This document shows positions 34,470 through 42,729 of a stretch of 49,168 bases of DNA, piece after piece. The notes beneath the pieces are model-generated. The model saw only the letters and a list, made by a program, of their open reading frames with translations. It was not told the origin of the DNA and ran no database searches. The first letter of the stretch is position 1, and each line of letters starts with the position of its first letter. Both the position numbers and the translations under genes were made by a program. The DNA is from Pseudomonas sp. (GTDB lineage Bacteria; Pseudomonadota; Gammaproteobacteria; Pseudomonadales; Pseudomonadaceae): the NCBI RefSeq assembly GCF_028293835.1, contig NZ_JAQGNX010000179.1, positions 1-49,168 on the forward strand. Direction: 5' to 3'.

Positions 34470-35294
34470 TCAGCCGTGATAAAGGTCCCATTGGTTGGTC
34501 GCTGGCGAACGGCTCCAACCGCTGGAAGCAATCGCACCGCCGTCTACCGGGACCGTTAAGCCGGTAACGTAGGACGACATGTTCGACACCAGGAAAGCCA
34601 CGACACCGGCCAGTTCGTAGGTCGAGCCAGGGCGCCCTAACGGGATGTAGCGGTCACGTGCGGCATTGCCCGATTCCCCTGCGGCGTCGAAGTAGGGCTT
34701 TAAACCAGGGGTCATGATCATATCCGGCGCCAACGCATGCACCCGAATGCCATGCTCCGCCAATTCCAGCGCCATCGACCGGCTGAAACTGATCATGCCT
34801 GCCTTGCAGGCCGCATACACGGCAAACCCGGGAGCGGCCCGCAGGCCCTCGCTACTGGCGATATTAATGATGCTTCCGCCCAGACCTCCCGCAATCATCA
34901 CCTTCGCCGCCGCTTGGGTTGCGGTCAGCATGCTGATGAAATTGAAGTCGATGTGTCGCCGCCAGCTGCGCTCGCTTTGCTCCAGGAACGGCCCCTTACG
35001 GACGCCACCTGCGTTATTGACCAGAATGTCCAGGCGGCCAAAATGTTCCGCAGTTTTGGTCACAGCGGCGATGATCTGCTCCGGATGGTTAACGTCGGTG
35101 GGCACAAACAGCGCCTGCCCACCGAGTGCTTGAATGGTCTGCACCAGACGTTCGCCATTTTCCCGATCAATGTCGGCAATGGCCACGCGGGCGCCGAAAT
35201 TGGATAGGGTTTCGGCGATACCGGCGCCAATGCCATTGGCGCCAGCGGTAATCAAGGCCACTTTGCCATCCAAGCGAATATCGTTAGGGTTCAT
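34470..35294 (-). CDS. SDR family oxidoreductase, NAD-type
   Basis: A 274-residue SDR with a slightly altered cofactor motif TAGANGIG (16-23), D41 in AIADIDREN (NAD-type), NNAG at 93-96, serines 147/148 in IASSEG and Y160-x3-K164 (YAACK). The end YVTGLTVPVDGGAIASSGW is a common variant. It lies 26 bases downstream of the MaoC-type hydratase gene, a natural hydration-oxidation pair. Confidence 0.88.
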   Translation of the reverse strand: MNPNDIRLDGKVALITAGANGIGAGIAETLSNFGARVAIADIDRENGERLVQTIQALGGQALFVPTDVNHPEQIIAAVTKTAEHFGRLDILVNNAGGVRKGPFLEQSERSWRRHIDFNFISMLTATQAAAKVMIAGGLGGSIINIASSEGLRAAPGFAVYAACKAGMISFSRSMALELAEHGIRVHALAPDMIMTPGLKPYFDAAGESGNAARDRYIPLGRPGSTYELAGVVAFLVSNMSSYVTGLTVPVDGGAIASSGWSRSPATNQWDLYHG

Positions 35295-35320
35295 GCTTGT
35301 CTCCTTAAAAGATAAGAGGT

Positions 35321-36181
35321 TCAGCCTCTGAGTTCGACTCGACCGTTGTTGATCACGACGACATCACGCTCCAGGCTGCGAACTCGAAAAGCAACCACGG
35401 CACCGTCCACCCAAATCTCTGTGCGAAAGGTTTCGCCTGGATACGCTGGCGCGGTAAACCGCCCGAAAATCGACGCTATCTGCCGACCGTCATAGCCGCA
35501 AACGGCCTGTAGCACTGCGCGCCCAGCCAAACCCCAGGTCGCCAGTCCATGCAAAATCGGCCGTTGAAAGCCGGCTTTGAGGGCAATGGCTGGGTCGGCG
35601 TGCAGGGGATTCCAGTCGCCGTTCAGTCGATACAGCAATGCCATGTTTTCATGGGTGCAAAGATCGACTACGTGTTCGGCTGGACGCTGCGGGATAACCG
35701 GGGGAGGCGCGGCGCTGCGTTGAGGTCCCCCGAAACCGCCATCGCCACGGGCAAGCATCGTTTGGGTGATGGTGCACAGCGGCTCTCCGCTGACGGCTTC
35801 AAGGATGCGTCGCTCGTACGTGATCAGCGCGCCTTTATCCGCACCTTTGTCGATGATGTCGACGATCCTTGATTTGCCAATTACCTGGGCTTCGGCAGGT
35901 AATGGCTTGTGCAGCGTCAGGCCTTGTTCGGCATGGACGATACGCACCCAATCCAGACCGGTAGCAAGGGTTCGCGGCCAGTAGCCGGGGTGCGCCAATA
36001 CCACGCCCATGGTTGGCACCGCGTGCAAATCGGCTTCATATACCAGCGGCAATTGTCGGCAGTCCAGCGGATCGCTGCCGTAACCCAGGCTCAAGGCATA
36101 CAGGATGCTGTCCTTGTGAATATAGCTTTGGCGGGTATCGGGTATCTGCAGTTCGAGAAGCTTGTGGTAGTCGAGGGCCAT
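35321..36181 (-). CDS. MaoC-like enoyl-CoA hydratase 2, two hot-dog domains
   Basis: A 286-residue double hot-dog hydratase, paralogue of the genes at 6433 and 4702. The complete motif YRLNGDWNPLHADP is present with D189, N191 and H194, and PILHGLATWGLAGRA follows. The ATG at 36181 has AAGGA 6 bases upstream and gives the family-typical M-A-L-D-Y start. It works with the downstream SDR to form 3-ketoacyl-CoA through the (R)-hydroxy route. A small hydrolase remnant lies between its start and operator O10. Confidence 0.9.
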   Translation of the reverse strand: MALDYHKLLELQIPDTRQSYIHKDSILYALSLGYGSDPLDCRQLPLVYEADLHAVPTMGVVLAHPGYWPRTLATGLDWVRIVHAEQGLTLHKPLPAEAQVIGKSRIVDIIDKGADKGALITYERRILEAVSGEPLCTITQTMLARGDGGFGGPQRSAAPPPVIPQRPAEHVVDLCTHENMALLYRLNGDWNPLHADPAIALKAGFQRPILHGLATWGLAGRAVLQAVCGYDGRQIASIFGRFTAPAYPGETFRTEIWVDGAVVAFRVRSLERDVVVINNGRVELRG

Positions 36182-36212
36182 GGGGAATTCCTTGGGAGAA
36201 AAAGAAAAATAC

Positions 36213-36341
36213 CTAGCGGCGGGGTGAAGCGAGTAGGGCACGCAATGGGCTGATCAGCGCCATGGGCTGGTCCAGCATCCCGTCGACCCAAGCGGGGCGT
36301 GCCCAAAGCGGGTTTAAGACGGGATGCGAGGTGTCGCTCAT
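36213..36341 (-). pseudogene. Small ORF, probable alpha/beta hydrolase remnant
   Basis: An open frame of 42 codons starting at ATG 36341 (MSDTSHPVLN) and ending 31 bases before the hydratase ATG. Its last part, LDQPMALISPLRALLAS, closely matches the C-terminal end of the alpha/beta hydrolase at 42730-43641 (IDQPIALITLLRGLFAS). This suggests a hydrolase gene that has lost almost all of its body, perhaps by an internal deletion that joined the start to the end. It could still be translated as a leader peptide. Confidence 0.5.
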
Positions 36342-36433
36342 GGTTGCTGTTCTCTTATTGGCATAGGCGCAGCTAAGCCCTGCTGCAGCAGCTGCTATTG
36401 CACCGCTCTCTGGCATGCGCTAATTTAGCTGTA

Positions 36434-36454
36434 TAGCTGATACTATGTTAGTTA
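36434..36454. promoter_or_regulatory. 21-bp operator O10
   Basis: Half-sites TAGCTGAT and GTTAGTTA with an ACTAT spacer (13/16). It lies 57 bases before the thiolase-like ATG at 36512 and upstream of the leftward hydratase-SDR unit, so it can serve both. Confidence 0.75.
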
Positions 36455-36511
36455 TTAATTCAAAGTCCAGATCAATTGCCGGTTAAATTCGGGTCTAAGT
36501 GGAGTGCTGTA

Positions 36512-37663
36512 ATGGAGCGTTTTCCTCGCGGGAAAGTGGCAATCGTCGGTGCCGCGACCTATGGCATGGGGGAGTCGCCGGGCATGCGGCCCCTGGATTT
36601 GGCTGCCAAGGCCGCCGTGTTGGCGCTCAACGATGCCAATCTCTGCCTGCAGGATGTCGATGCGCTGTTCGTTTGCACCCCCGATGACGCCTTATCGGGC
36701 CTAAGCGCTGCGGAATACCTGGGCATCAAACCGCGTTTCACTGAGAACAATCGTACCGGTGGCTCGGCGTTTCACTCTCACGTTATCGCCGCCACCCTGA
36801 TGCTTGAGAACGGCTACTGCGATACCGCGTTGATCATGTACGGCAGCAATCAACGAACGGCAGCTGGGGGCCTGGTGTCCATGCGCCTGCCTTCACCTTA
36901 TGAAAAACCCTACAAGCCGCTCACACCCGCGTCGTCTTACGCATTGGCGGCGGCCCGACACATGCATCAGTACGGCACGACCCGTGAACACCTGGCCGAG
37001 GTCGCGGTGGCGGCGCGCCAATGGGCGCAACTCAATCCGGATGCATTCGTTCGCGATGAACTGACCATTGAAGACTGTTTGAAAGCGCGGATGGTGTCTG
37101 ACCCTTTAAGTGTCCGTGATTGTTGTTTGGTCACTGACGGGGCGGCGGCCATCGTTTTGACCCGGGCTGATCGGGCCTTGGATTTGCAGGCTAAGCCCGT
37201 TTATTTGCTCGGCGGCGCCGCGGCCACCTGGTATTCGGGGGTCGACCAATCTCAGGATCTGACGGTGACCGCCGCCCGTGAATCGGGCCAGCGCGCCTAT
37301 GCATTGGCCGGCGTTACTGCGGCTGATATCGATGTGGTGCAGCTCTATGATGCGTTCACCATCAATACCCTGCTGTTTCTTGAAGATTTGGGCTTTTGCC
37401 CAAAAGGCGAGGGTGGCCACTTCGTTTCCGGGGGCACCATAGGGCCCGGCGGCTTATTGCCGGTCAATACCAATGGCGGCGGCTTGTCCTGTTGCCATCC
37501 GGGGATGTACGGCTTGTTCACTCTTGTGGAGTCCTGCGTGCAGCTGCGTGGCGAGGGCGGCCAGCGGCAAGTAGCCAATGCGCGGTTGGCGTTGGCACAC
37601 GCCAATGGCGGCACGTTATCGAGCCAGGCAACCTTGATTCTCGGTACCGCTGAAACCCTTTGA
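36512..37663 (+). CDS. Thiolase-fold protein without catalytic cysteine, aldolase-like
   Basis: A 383-residue thiolase-superfamily protein, related to the one at 33242. The nucleophile region reads TENNRTGGSAFHSH (77-90) without a cysteine in the expected place; YDAF (Y279, D280) replaces HDCF; the last motif reads CCHPGMYG. Like its relative it matches the Ltp2-type aldolase or non-thiolytic lipid-transfer group better than true thiolases, though a cysteine pair before the last His is unusual. GGAG lies 7 bases before the ATG at 36512. It is followed closely by a crotonase and an epoxide-hydrolase gene. Confidence 0.85.
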   Translation: MERFPRGKVAIVGAATYGMGESPGMRPLDLAAKAAVLALNDANLCLQDVDALFVCTPDDALSGLSAAEYLGIKPRFTENNRTGGSAFHSHVIAATLMLENGYCDTALIMYGSNQRTAAGGLVSMRLPSPYEKPYKPLTPASSYALAAARHMHQYGTTREHLAEVAVAARQWAQLNPDAFVRDELTIEDCLKARMVSDPLSVRDCCLVTDGAAAIVLTRADRALDLQAKPVYLLGGAAATWYSGVDQSQDLTVTAARESGQRAYALAGVTAADIDVVQLYDAFTINTLLFLEDLGFCPKGEGGHFVSGGTIGPGGLLPVNTNGGGLSCCHPGMYGLFTLVESCVQLRGEGGQRQVANARLALAHANGGTLSSQATLILGTAETL

Positions 37664-37682
37664 TCCAAGGAGATATCGCACC

Positions 37683-38501
37683 ATGAGCGCTACCGTCACT
37701 GGCACCGAAATGCAGCATGTGCACACTGAAATTCGCGACCGCATTGCTTTTGTTACCCTTGATAGGGCCCCCGTCAATGCCCTCGATTCGGTGGCCGTCC
37801 GCGAATTGACCGCAACCTTCAACGCCCTCGCTCGATCGACTGAAGCCAGCGTGATCATCTTCACGGCTCCCGGCGACCGCCTATTTTGCGCCGGCATCGA
37901 TCTCAACGATTCGGCGCGGCGTCATGCACGCACCCTGGCGCAAGGCGACACTACCATTGACCTGCTTGATCCCGGGGCCGTGGTGCGCGAATGTTTCTGG
38001 GCTATTCTCGATTGCCCATTACCAGTGATCGCGGCGGTCAATGGCAAGGCGATTGGTGCCGGCCTGGTACTGGTGGCGTGCTGCGATTTGATCATTGCAT
38101 CGGAGAACGCCAGTTTCTCTGTGCCGGAAATCAAAGCTGGGGTGCTGGGCGGCGCCCGTCATTTGCAGCGCCTGGTAGGTCCGTTCAAGACCCGCAAAAT
38201 GTTTTTTACCGGCGAAGCGGTTTCCGCCCACGAGTTCTATCGTCTTGGGGCTGTCGAAGCGGTGGTCGAACCCGCGAAACTAATGGCGTCGGCTATTGAG
38301 TTGGCGGCGAATATCGCCCGCAACAGTCCTATCGGCTTGCGCTTGGCCAAAGAGTCACTGACCCGAGTCGAAGACCTCTCGCTTAAAGAGGGCTATCGCA
38401 TTGAGCAGGACTACACCGGCCGAGTCACGCGCTATAACGACTCCCAGGAGGCGCGCCGTGCTTACCTGGAAAAACGTGAGCCGGACTGGAGCTGGAGCTG
38501 A
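37683..38501 (+). CDS. Crotonase-family enoyl-CoA hydratase
   Basis: A 272-residue crotonase. The oxyanion-hole strand LFCAGIDLND (CAGID at 69-73), the second strand GKAIGAGLVLVACCD and the catalytic E149 in VPEIKAGVLGG are present; the second classical glutamate is not obvious (FKTRKMFFTG). Consistent with an enoyl-CoA hydratase or related lyase. It starts 19 bases after the thiolase-like gene, with an AAGGAGA RBS. Confidence 0.88.
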   Translation: MSATVTGTEMQHVHTEIRDRIAFVTLDRAPVNALDSVAVRELTATFNALARSTEASVIIFTAPGDRLFCAGIDLNDSARRHARTLAQGDTTIDLLDPGAVVRECFWAILDCPLPVIAAVNGKAIGAGLVLVACCDLIIASENASFSVPEIKAGVLGGARHLQRLVGPFKTRKMFFTGEAVSAHEFYRLGAVEAVVEPAKLMASAIELAANIARNSPIGLRLAKESLTRVEDLSLKEGYRIEQDYTGRVTRYNDSQEARRAYLEKREPDWSWS

Positions 38502-38560
38502 TTCGAGGTTGTCTTCCACCCGAAAGGCAATTACCACCGAACAAGACGAGAACAACAAAA

Positions 38561-39709
38561 ATGAAGGCATTCGAGGTGCAATGGTCCGCCGCCGAAATCG
38601 AGCGCGTCATCCGAAAAGTTGAAGACTGCCGCTTGCCGCAAGTGCTGTCGGGAACGGGATGGACGTTGGGTTGCGATGCTGATTTTTTAAACAGGCTGCA
38701 GACTTACTGGGTTCGGGAGTTCGACTGGCGAGCCTGTCAGGCCCGGCTCAACCGGTATCCACAATTCATCGCCGAAATAGACGGGTTGGACGTGCATTTC
38801 GTCCACGTCAAAGGCGAAGCTCAAGGGCGTCGGCCGTTGCTGCTGACCCATGGCTGGCCAGGGTCGCATCTTGAGTTCTGGGAAGTGATCGAGCCACTGG
38901 CGTTTCCATCGCGGCATGGTGGCAAGGCCGAAGATGCATTTGACCTGATTATTCCCAGCTTGCCGGGGTTTGGTTTTAGCGGTAAGCCGTCAAGCATCTT
39001 TGGCCAGCGGCAGACTGCAAGGCTGTGGAACACACTGATGACTGAGGTGTTGGGCTATCCCCGCTACCTGGCCCAAGGCGGCGATTGGGGCGCAATAGTA
39101 ACGTCTTGGCTGGGGCTTGATTATCCCCGGTCCGTCGAGGCAATTCATTTGAATATGTTGGGATTTCGTTCCCTCACGCCTGGCCGCGATGAAGCCGAAA
39201 TAGAGTGGCAGCGGCGGGCTGACCTGGCCCAGCGCGTTTACAGCGGCTATGCCGCCGTTCAAATGAGCAAGCCGCAATCCATCGCCTGGGCAGCGGCAGA
39301 CAATCCATTAGGGCAGGCGTCCTGGATCCTTGAGCGCTTTCATGACTGGGCGGATTTACGCAGACGCCCGTTCGAACAGGTGTTCCCCCTTGATAGATTG
39401 CTCGACAACATTGTGCTTTACGTCATGACCGGCAGCTTCACCAGTGCGTTGTGCTTCTATCCGGGCGTGGTCAAAGAAGGTTTTGCGCTGCTACCAGAAA
39501 ACATTCGCTGCGAAACACCCACCGCGTTCGCCCAATATTCGGGCGACGCGCTAACACCCGTGCCGCCACGTAGCCGCATCGAGCTGGTCTATAACCTGGA
39601 CCGCCTCACGACGCTGCCGGAAGGCGGCCACTTTGCGGCGATGGAAGTGCCGGACCATTTTGTTGGCGATATACGTCTGTGGGGCTCTGCAGTGGCTGCG
39701 AGCCGTTAG
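38561..39709 (+). CDS. Epoxide hydrolase, microsomal type
   Basis: A 382-residue epoxide hydrolase family protein: an N-terminal EHN lid domain (residues about 1-110) followed by an alpha/beta hydrolase core. HGWP (97-100) is the oxyanion motif, GGDWG carries the nucleophilic D175, and EGGHFAAMEVPD holds the catalytic H357. The enzyme opens epoxides to diols; members of the family also appear in insect and bacterial terpenoid metabolism. It ends the unit of thiolase-like, crotonase and epoxide hydrolase genes. No epoxidase or P450 is in the window. Confidence 0.9.
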   Translation: MKAFEVQWSAAEIERVIRKVEDCRLPQVLSGTGWTLGCDADFLNRLQTYWVREFDWRACQARLNRYPQFIAEIDGLDVHFVHVKGEAQGRRPLLLTHGWPGSHLEFWEVIEPLAFPSRHGGKAEDAFDLIIPSLPGFGFSGKPSSIFGQRQTARLWNTLMTEVLGYPRYLAQGGDWGAIVTSWLGLDYPRSVEAIHLNMLGFRSLTPGRDEAEIEWQRRADLAQRVYSGYAAVQMSKPQSIAWAAADNPLGQASWILERFHDWADLRRRPFEQVFPLDRLLDNIVLYVMTGSFTSALCFYPGVVKEGFALLPENIRCETPTAFAQYSGDALTPVPPRSRIELVYNLDRLTTLPEGGHFAAMEVPDHFVGDIRLWGSAVAASR

Positions 39710-39754
39710 TCCGAGGAGTGTCGTGACGATTGACGTCGTACATCGATCAGCATA

Positions 39755-39775
39755 CAACTGACTGATAGTCATTTA
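39755..39775. promoter_or_regulatory. 21-bp operator O11
   Basis: Half-sites CAACTGAC and GTCATTTA (14/16) with a TGATA spacer. It lies in the 145-base gap before the PF10118 gene and gives that gene its own control point. Confidence 0.78.
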
Positions 39776-39854
39776 TCTTGACGTAAAGAGGGCCGTGGCA
39801 TGTTTGTGCCCAGCCCGCTGAACGTGTCCAATAACAATAAGAGGAACTGCGGTG

Positions 39855-40661
39855 ATGAAAGTCCGTCAACCCACCTTCGACTTTTCGAGTATTCGCCCCC
39901 ATTGGGCGCCGGTTCGCGAGTTTGCCCAGAGCTACAACGCGTTTTCCACCGTGCCGGCACACATCGAGCCGTTTTTGGTCAAGGTCATGATGCGGGTCAA
40001 AGACGCCTTGGGGGAAAAGCATCCCAAGCTGCGGGCAGATATCGAGATTTTCAACAAGCAGGAAGTACAGCACTGCAAGCAGCACGTCGCGTTCAACAAA
40101 ATGCTCTACAAGTCCGGTTACGCGGGCATGCAGGCGTTGGAAAAGCCCTATAAGGATGACTACCAGCGTTTCTTGGAGACCCGCTCGCTGCGCTTCAATG
40201 TGGCTTATTGCGAGGGTTTCGAAGCCATGGGGTCTTCTGCCGGCCAAGTCTTTTTTGAGGAGTTGGACGAGTATTTGGCCGGCTCCGATCAGGAAGCCGT
40301 GGATTTGTGGAAGTGGCACCTGGCTGAAGAATTTGAACATCGCGAAGTATGCTTTCAGGCCTATGAGGCGCTGTACGGCAAAGGCTTGTTCGCGTGGCTT
40401 TACCGTATTTGGGTGTTTGCTTATGCGGTCAAGCACATCGGCTCCCATACTGCACGGGTCGGGGCTTACATGAACGACGTTGATCGGGAGAACATGAGTG
40501 AGGTTGACCGTGCGGCTTCAATCGAACGTCAAAAAGTGTTGAGGGCGAAAATTTCCAAGGCCAGTAAGAAACGCTTGGTCAAAGTACTCTCGCCCTTCTA
40601 CAACCCCGGAAAAATGGTGCCGTCCCCAGGGATGGCGGAATTGTTGTCCCGGTTTTCCTGA
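39855..40661 (+). CDS. PF10118 family predicted metal-dependent hydrolase
   Basis: A 268-residue helical protein of the PF10118 predicted metal-dependent hydrolase family. Two metal-ligand-like segments are seen: FNKQEVQHCKQH (66-77; E70, H73, H77) and WHLAEEFEHREV (154-165; H155, E158, H162), which together resemble a ferritin-like di-metal site more than a hydrolase pocket. The real activity of the family is not established. The ATG at 39855 is preferred to the GTG just before it. It is a single-gene unit, with operator O11 upstream and a hairpin downstream. Confidence 0.85.
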   Translation: MKVRQPTFDFSSIRPHWAPVREFAQSYNAFSTVPAHIEPFLVKVMMRVKDALGEKHPKLRADIEIFNKQEVQHCKQHVAFNKMLYKSGYAGMQALEKPYKDDYQRFLETRSLRFNVAYCEGFEAMGSSAGQVFFEELDEYLAGSDQEAVDLWKWHLAEEFEHREVCFQAYEALYGKGLFAWLYRIWVFAYAVKHIGSHTARVGAYMNDVDRENMSEVDRAASIERQKVLRAKISKASKKRLVKVLSPFYNPGKMVPSPGMAELLSRFS

Positions 40662-40674
40662 GTTTAAAGTGCAT

Positions 40675-40698
40675 AACGGGGAGCCTGAGTTCCCCGTT
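40675..40698. terminator. Hairpin between convergent genes
   Basis: Stem AACGGGGA / TCCCCGTT with an 8-base loop, between the PF10118 stop and the convergent dehydrogenase stop. No strong T-run follows. Confidence 0.55.
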
Positions 40699-40705
40699 GT
40701 GATGT

Positions 40706-41782
40706 CTAGGGATTAAGTTGTTCGACCCGCTTGATTGCGGCCTCTAGTTGATCTGCATCTACCGGCGGCGCAAACCGTGCAGCGCTCGGGCTGACCATGG
40801 CGTTTACGGCCAATGCGCGAACTTCTTCAGGTGTCGGGTGGTTCAGCCCGAAATCCTCAAGCCGGGTCGGCAGCCCAATTTCACGATAATAGGCGCACAG
40901 CTCCTCGATAAAGGCTGTGGGGCGTCGCTCCATGACCAGCTGCACCAGCAACCCATACGCCACATGGTCGCCGTGCAAAGTGCCATTAGCTCGATTGAGA
41001 TAGGAAAAGCCCCGAGCAATCGCATGGGACAGCGACAGTCCACCGTTTTCGAAACTGAGGGTGCTTAGCAGCACAGCGGCCTCAACCAGCGCTTCCAGAT
41101 CATCATTGACCTCTTTGGCTTCCACCGCCCGCAATGCGCCCGCGGCGTGCTTGCGAATAATCTCATAGCACGTATTCGCCGCCATCAATCCAGTGATCGA
41201 CGCCGGTGTGCCGAGCAGGGTATGTGCGCCAGCTGCGGCACAGGCTTCGGCTTCGAATTTTTTTGAAATGGCATCACCGATACCTGCTCGTAAAAAACGC
41301 ACAGGTGCGTTGGTGATAACGCGGGTATCGACCAACACCAGGTCCGGGTTGCGTGGCAAATGCAGGATGTCCTGCATGATGTGATTGTCGTCATACACTG
41401 CAATGGCTGCGCTGGCAGGACCATCGTTCGATGCGATGGTCGGTACGCTGACGCTGCGCAGTCCCAGTCTCAAGGCGACACCTTTCGCGGTGTCCAGTGC
41501 CTTGCCGCCGCCGAGCCCGACGATCATGTCGGCGCCGAACCCCATGGCATCTCTGGCCAGAACAGCAATGGCAGCATGGGTGATCTCCCCAGGGAAAATC
41601 TGCAATGAACAGGCGACATCAGCAGCCTGGAAGCTGTTGATTACCCGTTCTCCCAACAGTTGCGCGATCTCGGTGTCCGTGATCACGAACGCGCTTCGTC
41701 CAAGGACCTGACATTGCTGGCCCAACAGGTCCAGGGCGCCGTCGCCTTGAACGTAGCGTGAGGTTGCGGCGAATATTCTCAT
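40706..41782 (-). CDS. Iron-type alcohol dehydrogenase, glycerol-dehydrogenase-like
   Basis: A 358-residue metal-dependent alcohol dehydrogenase of the glycerol-dehydrogenase/type III group. The dinucleotide loop VGLGGGKALDTAKG (88-101), ASNDGPASA, and the metal ligands D170 (GIGD), H253 (LSHAIARG) and H270 (TLHGDH) are present. The ATG at 41782 is chosen because GGAG lies 6 bases before it; the frame extends to 41794. It would oxidise an alcohol released in the pathway or reduce an aldehyde from retro-aldol cleavage. A single-gene unit, divergent from a crotonase operon across O12. Confidence 0.88.
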   Translation of the reverse strand: MRIFAATSRYVQGDGALDLLGQQCQVLGRSAFVITDTEIAQLLGERVINSFQAADVACSLQIFPGEITHAAIAVLARDAMGFGADMIVGLGGGKALDTAKGVALRLGLRSVSVPTIASNDGPASAAIAVYDDNHIMQDILHLPRNPDLVLVDTRVITNAPVRFLRAGIGDAISKKFEAEACAAAGAHTLLGTPASITGLMAANTCYEIIRKHAAGALRAVEAKEVNDDLEALVEAAVLLSTLSFENGGLSLSHAIARGFSYLNRANGTLHGDHVAYGLLVQLVMERRPTAFIEELCAYYREIGLPTRLEDFGLNHPTPEEVRALAVNAMVSPSAARFAPPVDADQLEAAIKRVEQLNP

Positions 41783-41869
41783 CGGAAACTCCATAGAAAT
41801 GAATTTCAGTTTTTATTGTCTTCAGGCTCGCGCTTGCAAGCCCTGATCTGCTGCTATACATTCTACACA

Positions 41870-41890
41870 TAACTGACCTACAGTCAGTTT
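41870..41890. promoter_or_regulatory. 21-bp operator O12
   Basis: Half-sites TAACTGAC and GTCAGTTT (15/16), nearly perfect. It sits 87 bases upstream of the dehydrogenase gene and 38 bases upstream of the crotonase ATG, between the two divergent units. Confidence 0.87.
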
Positions 41891-41896
41891 TATAAT
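41891..41896 (+). promoter_or_regulatory. -10 element of the crotonase operon
   Basis: A perfect TATAAT directly abuts operator O12 and lies 32 bases before the ATG at 41929. No good -35 is seen in the expected place, which overlaps the operator. Confidence 0.45.
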
Positions 41897-41928
41897 AAAT
41901 ACAATTAACAGATCCTTGGAGGATGACG

Positions 41929-42723
41929 ATGAATTTCGCTGACTATAAGACGATAAGTTTCGAGCGCCGTGGTCGCGTTCTGACCGTGACCTTCAACCAG
42001 CCGGAAAAGCTCAACAGCTTCGCTGGGCCATCGCATACCGAACTGTCATGGCTGTTCTACGACCTGGTTGAAGACAAAGACAGCGACATTATCGTTGTGA
42101 CCGGTGCCGGACGCGCCTTCAGTGCCGGTGGCGATATCGAGTACATGCAATGGTTGCACGACAACCCTTCGGAATTTTATCGTTGCGTGCGTGAGGCCAA
42201 GCGCATTGTCAATGGCATGCTTGAATGCGACAAACCCGTGATCGCCAAGGTCAACGGAGACGCCATTGGCCTGGGGGCTACTGTCGCGGTGTTCTGTGAT
42301 GTGATATTTGCGGCTGACACCGCGCGTTTCGGCGATCCTCACAATAATGTGGGCCTGGTCAGCGGTGACGGCGGGCAAATCATGTGGCCGTTATTAATGG
42401 GGTACGCCCGGGCCAAACACTACCTGTTCACTGGCGAAAAATTCACAGCCAGGCAGGGCGTCGAAATGGGCATGGTCAACGCGGCAGTACCCGCAGCAGA
42501 GCTGGACGCCTACGTTGATGCTTACGCCGACAAGTTGGCTGCGTTACCGGTGCAATCCTTGCGCTGGAGCAAATCGACCATCAACGTACCGCTGCGCCAG
42601 TTGGCGGCCAGCATGATGGACGTAGGCATGGCTTACGAAAACGTTTCCTCGGCGGCCAAGGATCATGTGGAAGCCATTGCGGCCTTCCGCGAAAAACGCA
42701 AACCCAACTTCAATCAGCGTTAA
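41929..42723 (+). CDS. Crotonase-family enoyl-CoA hydratase/isomerase
   Basis: A 264-residue crotonase. The oxyanion strand FSAGGDIEYM (64-73) and GDAIGLGATVAVFCD are clear. Where hydratases have a catalytic glutamate this protein reads GDPHNNVGLVSGDGG, a pattern of a distinct subgroup with a later aspartate. GGAGG lies 6 bases before the ATG at 41929; an earlier ATG at 41923 overlaps the RBS. First gene of a three-gene rightward unit with an alpha/beta hydrolase and another crotonase. Confidence 0.88.
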   Translation: MNFADYKTISFERRGRVLTVTFNQPEKLNSFAGPSHTELSWLFYDLVEDKDSDIIVVTGAGRAFSAGGDIEYMQWLHDNPSEFYRCVREAKRIVNGMLECDKPVIAKVNGDAIGLGATVAVFCDVIFAADTARFGDPHNNVGLVSGDGGQIMWPLLMGYARAKHYLFTGEKFTARQGVEMGMVNAAVPAAELDAYVDAYADKLAALPVQSLRWSKSTINVPLRQLAASMMDVGMAYENVSSAAKDHVEAIAAFREKRKPNFNQR

Positions 42724-42729
42724 TTGACC

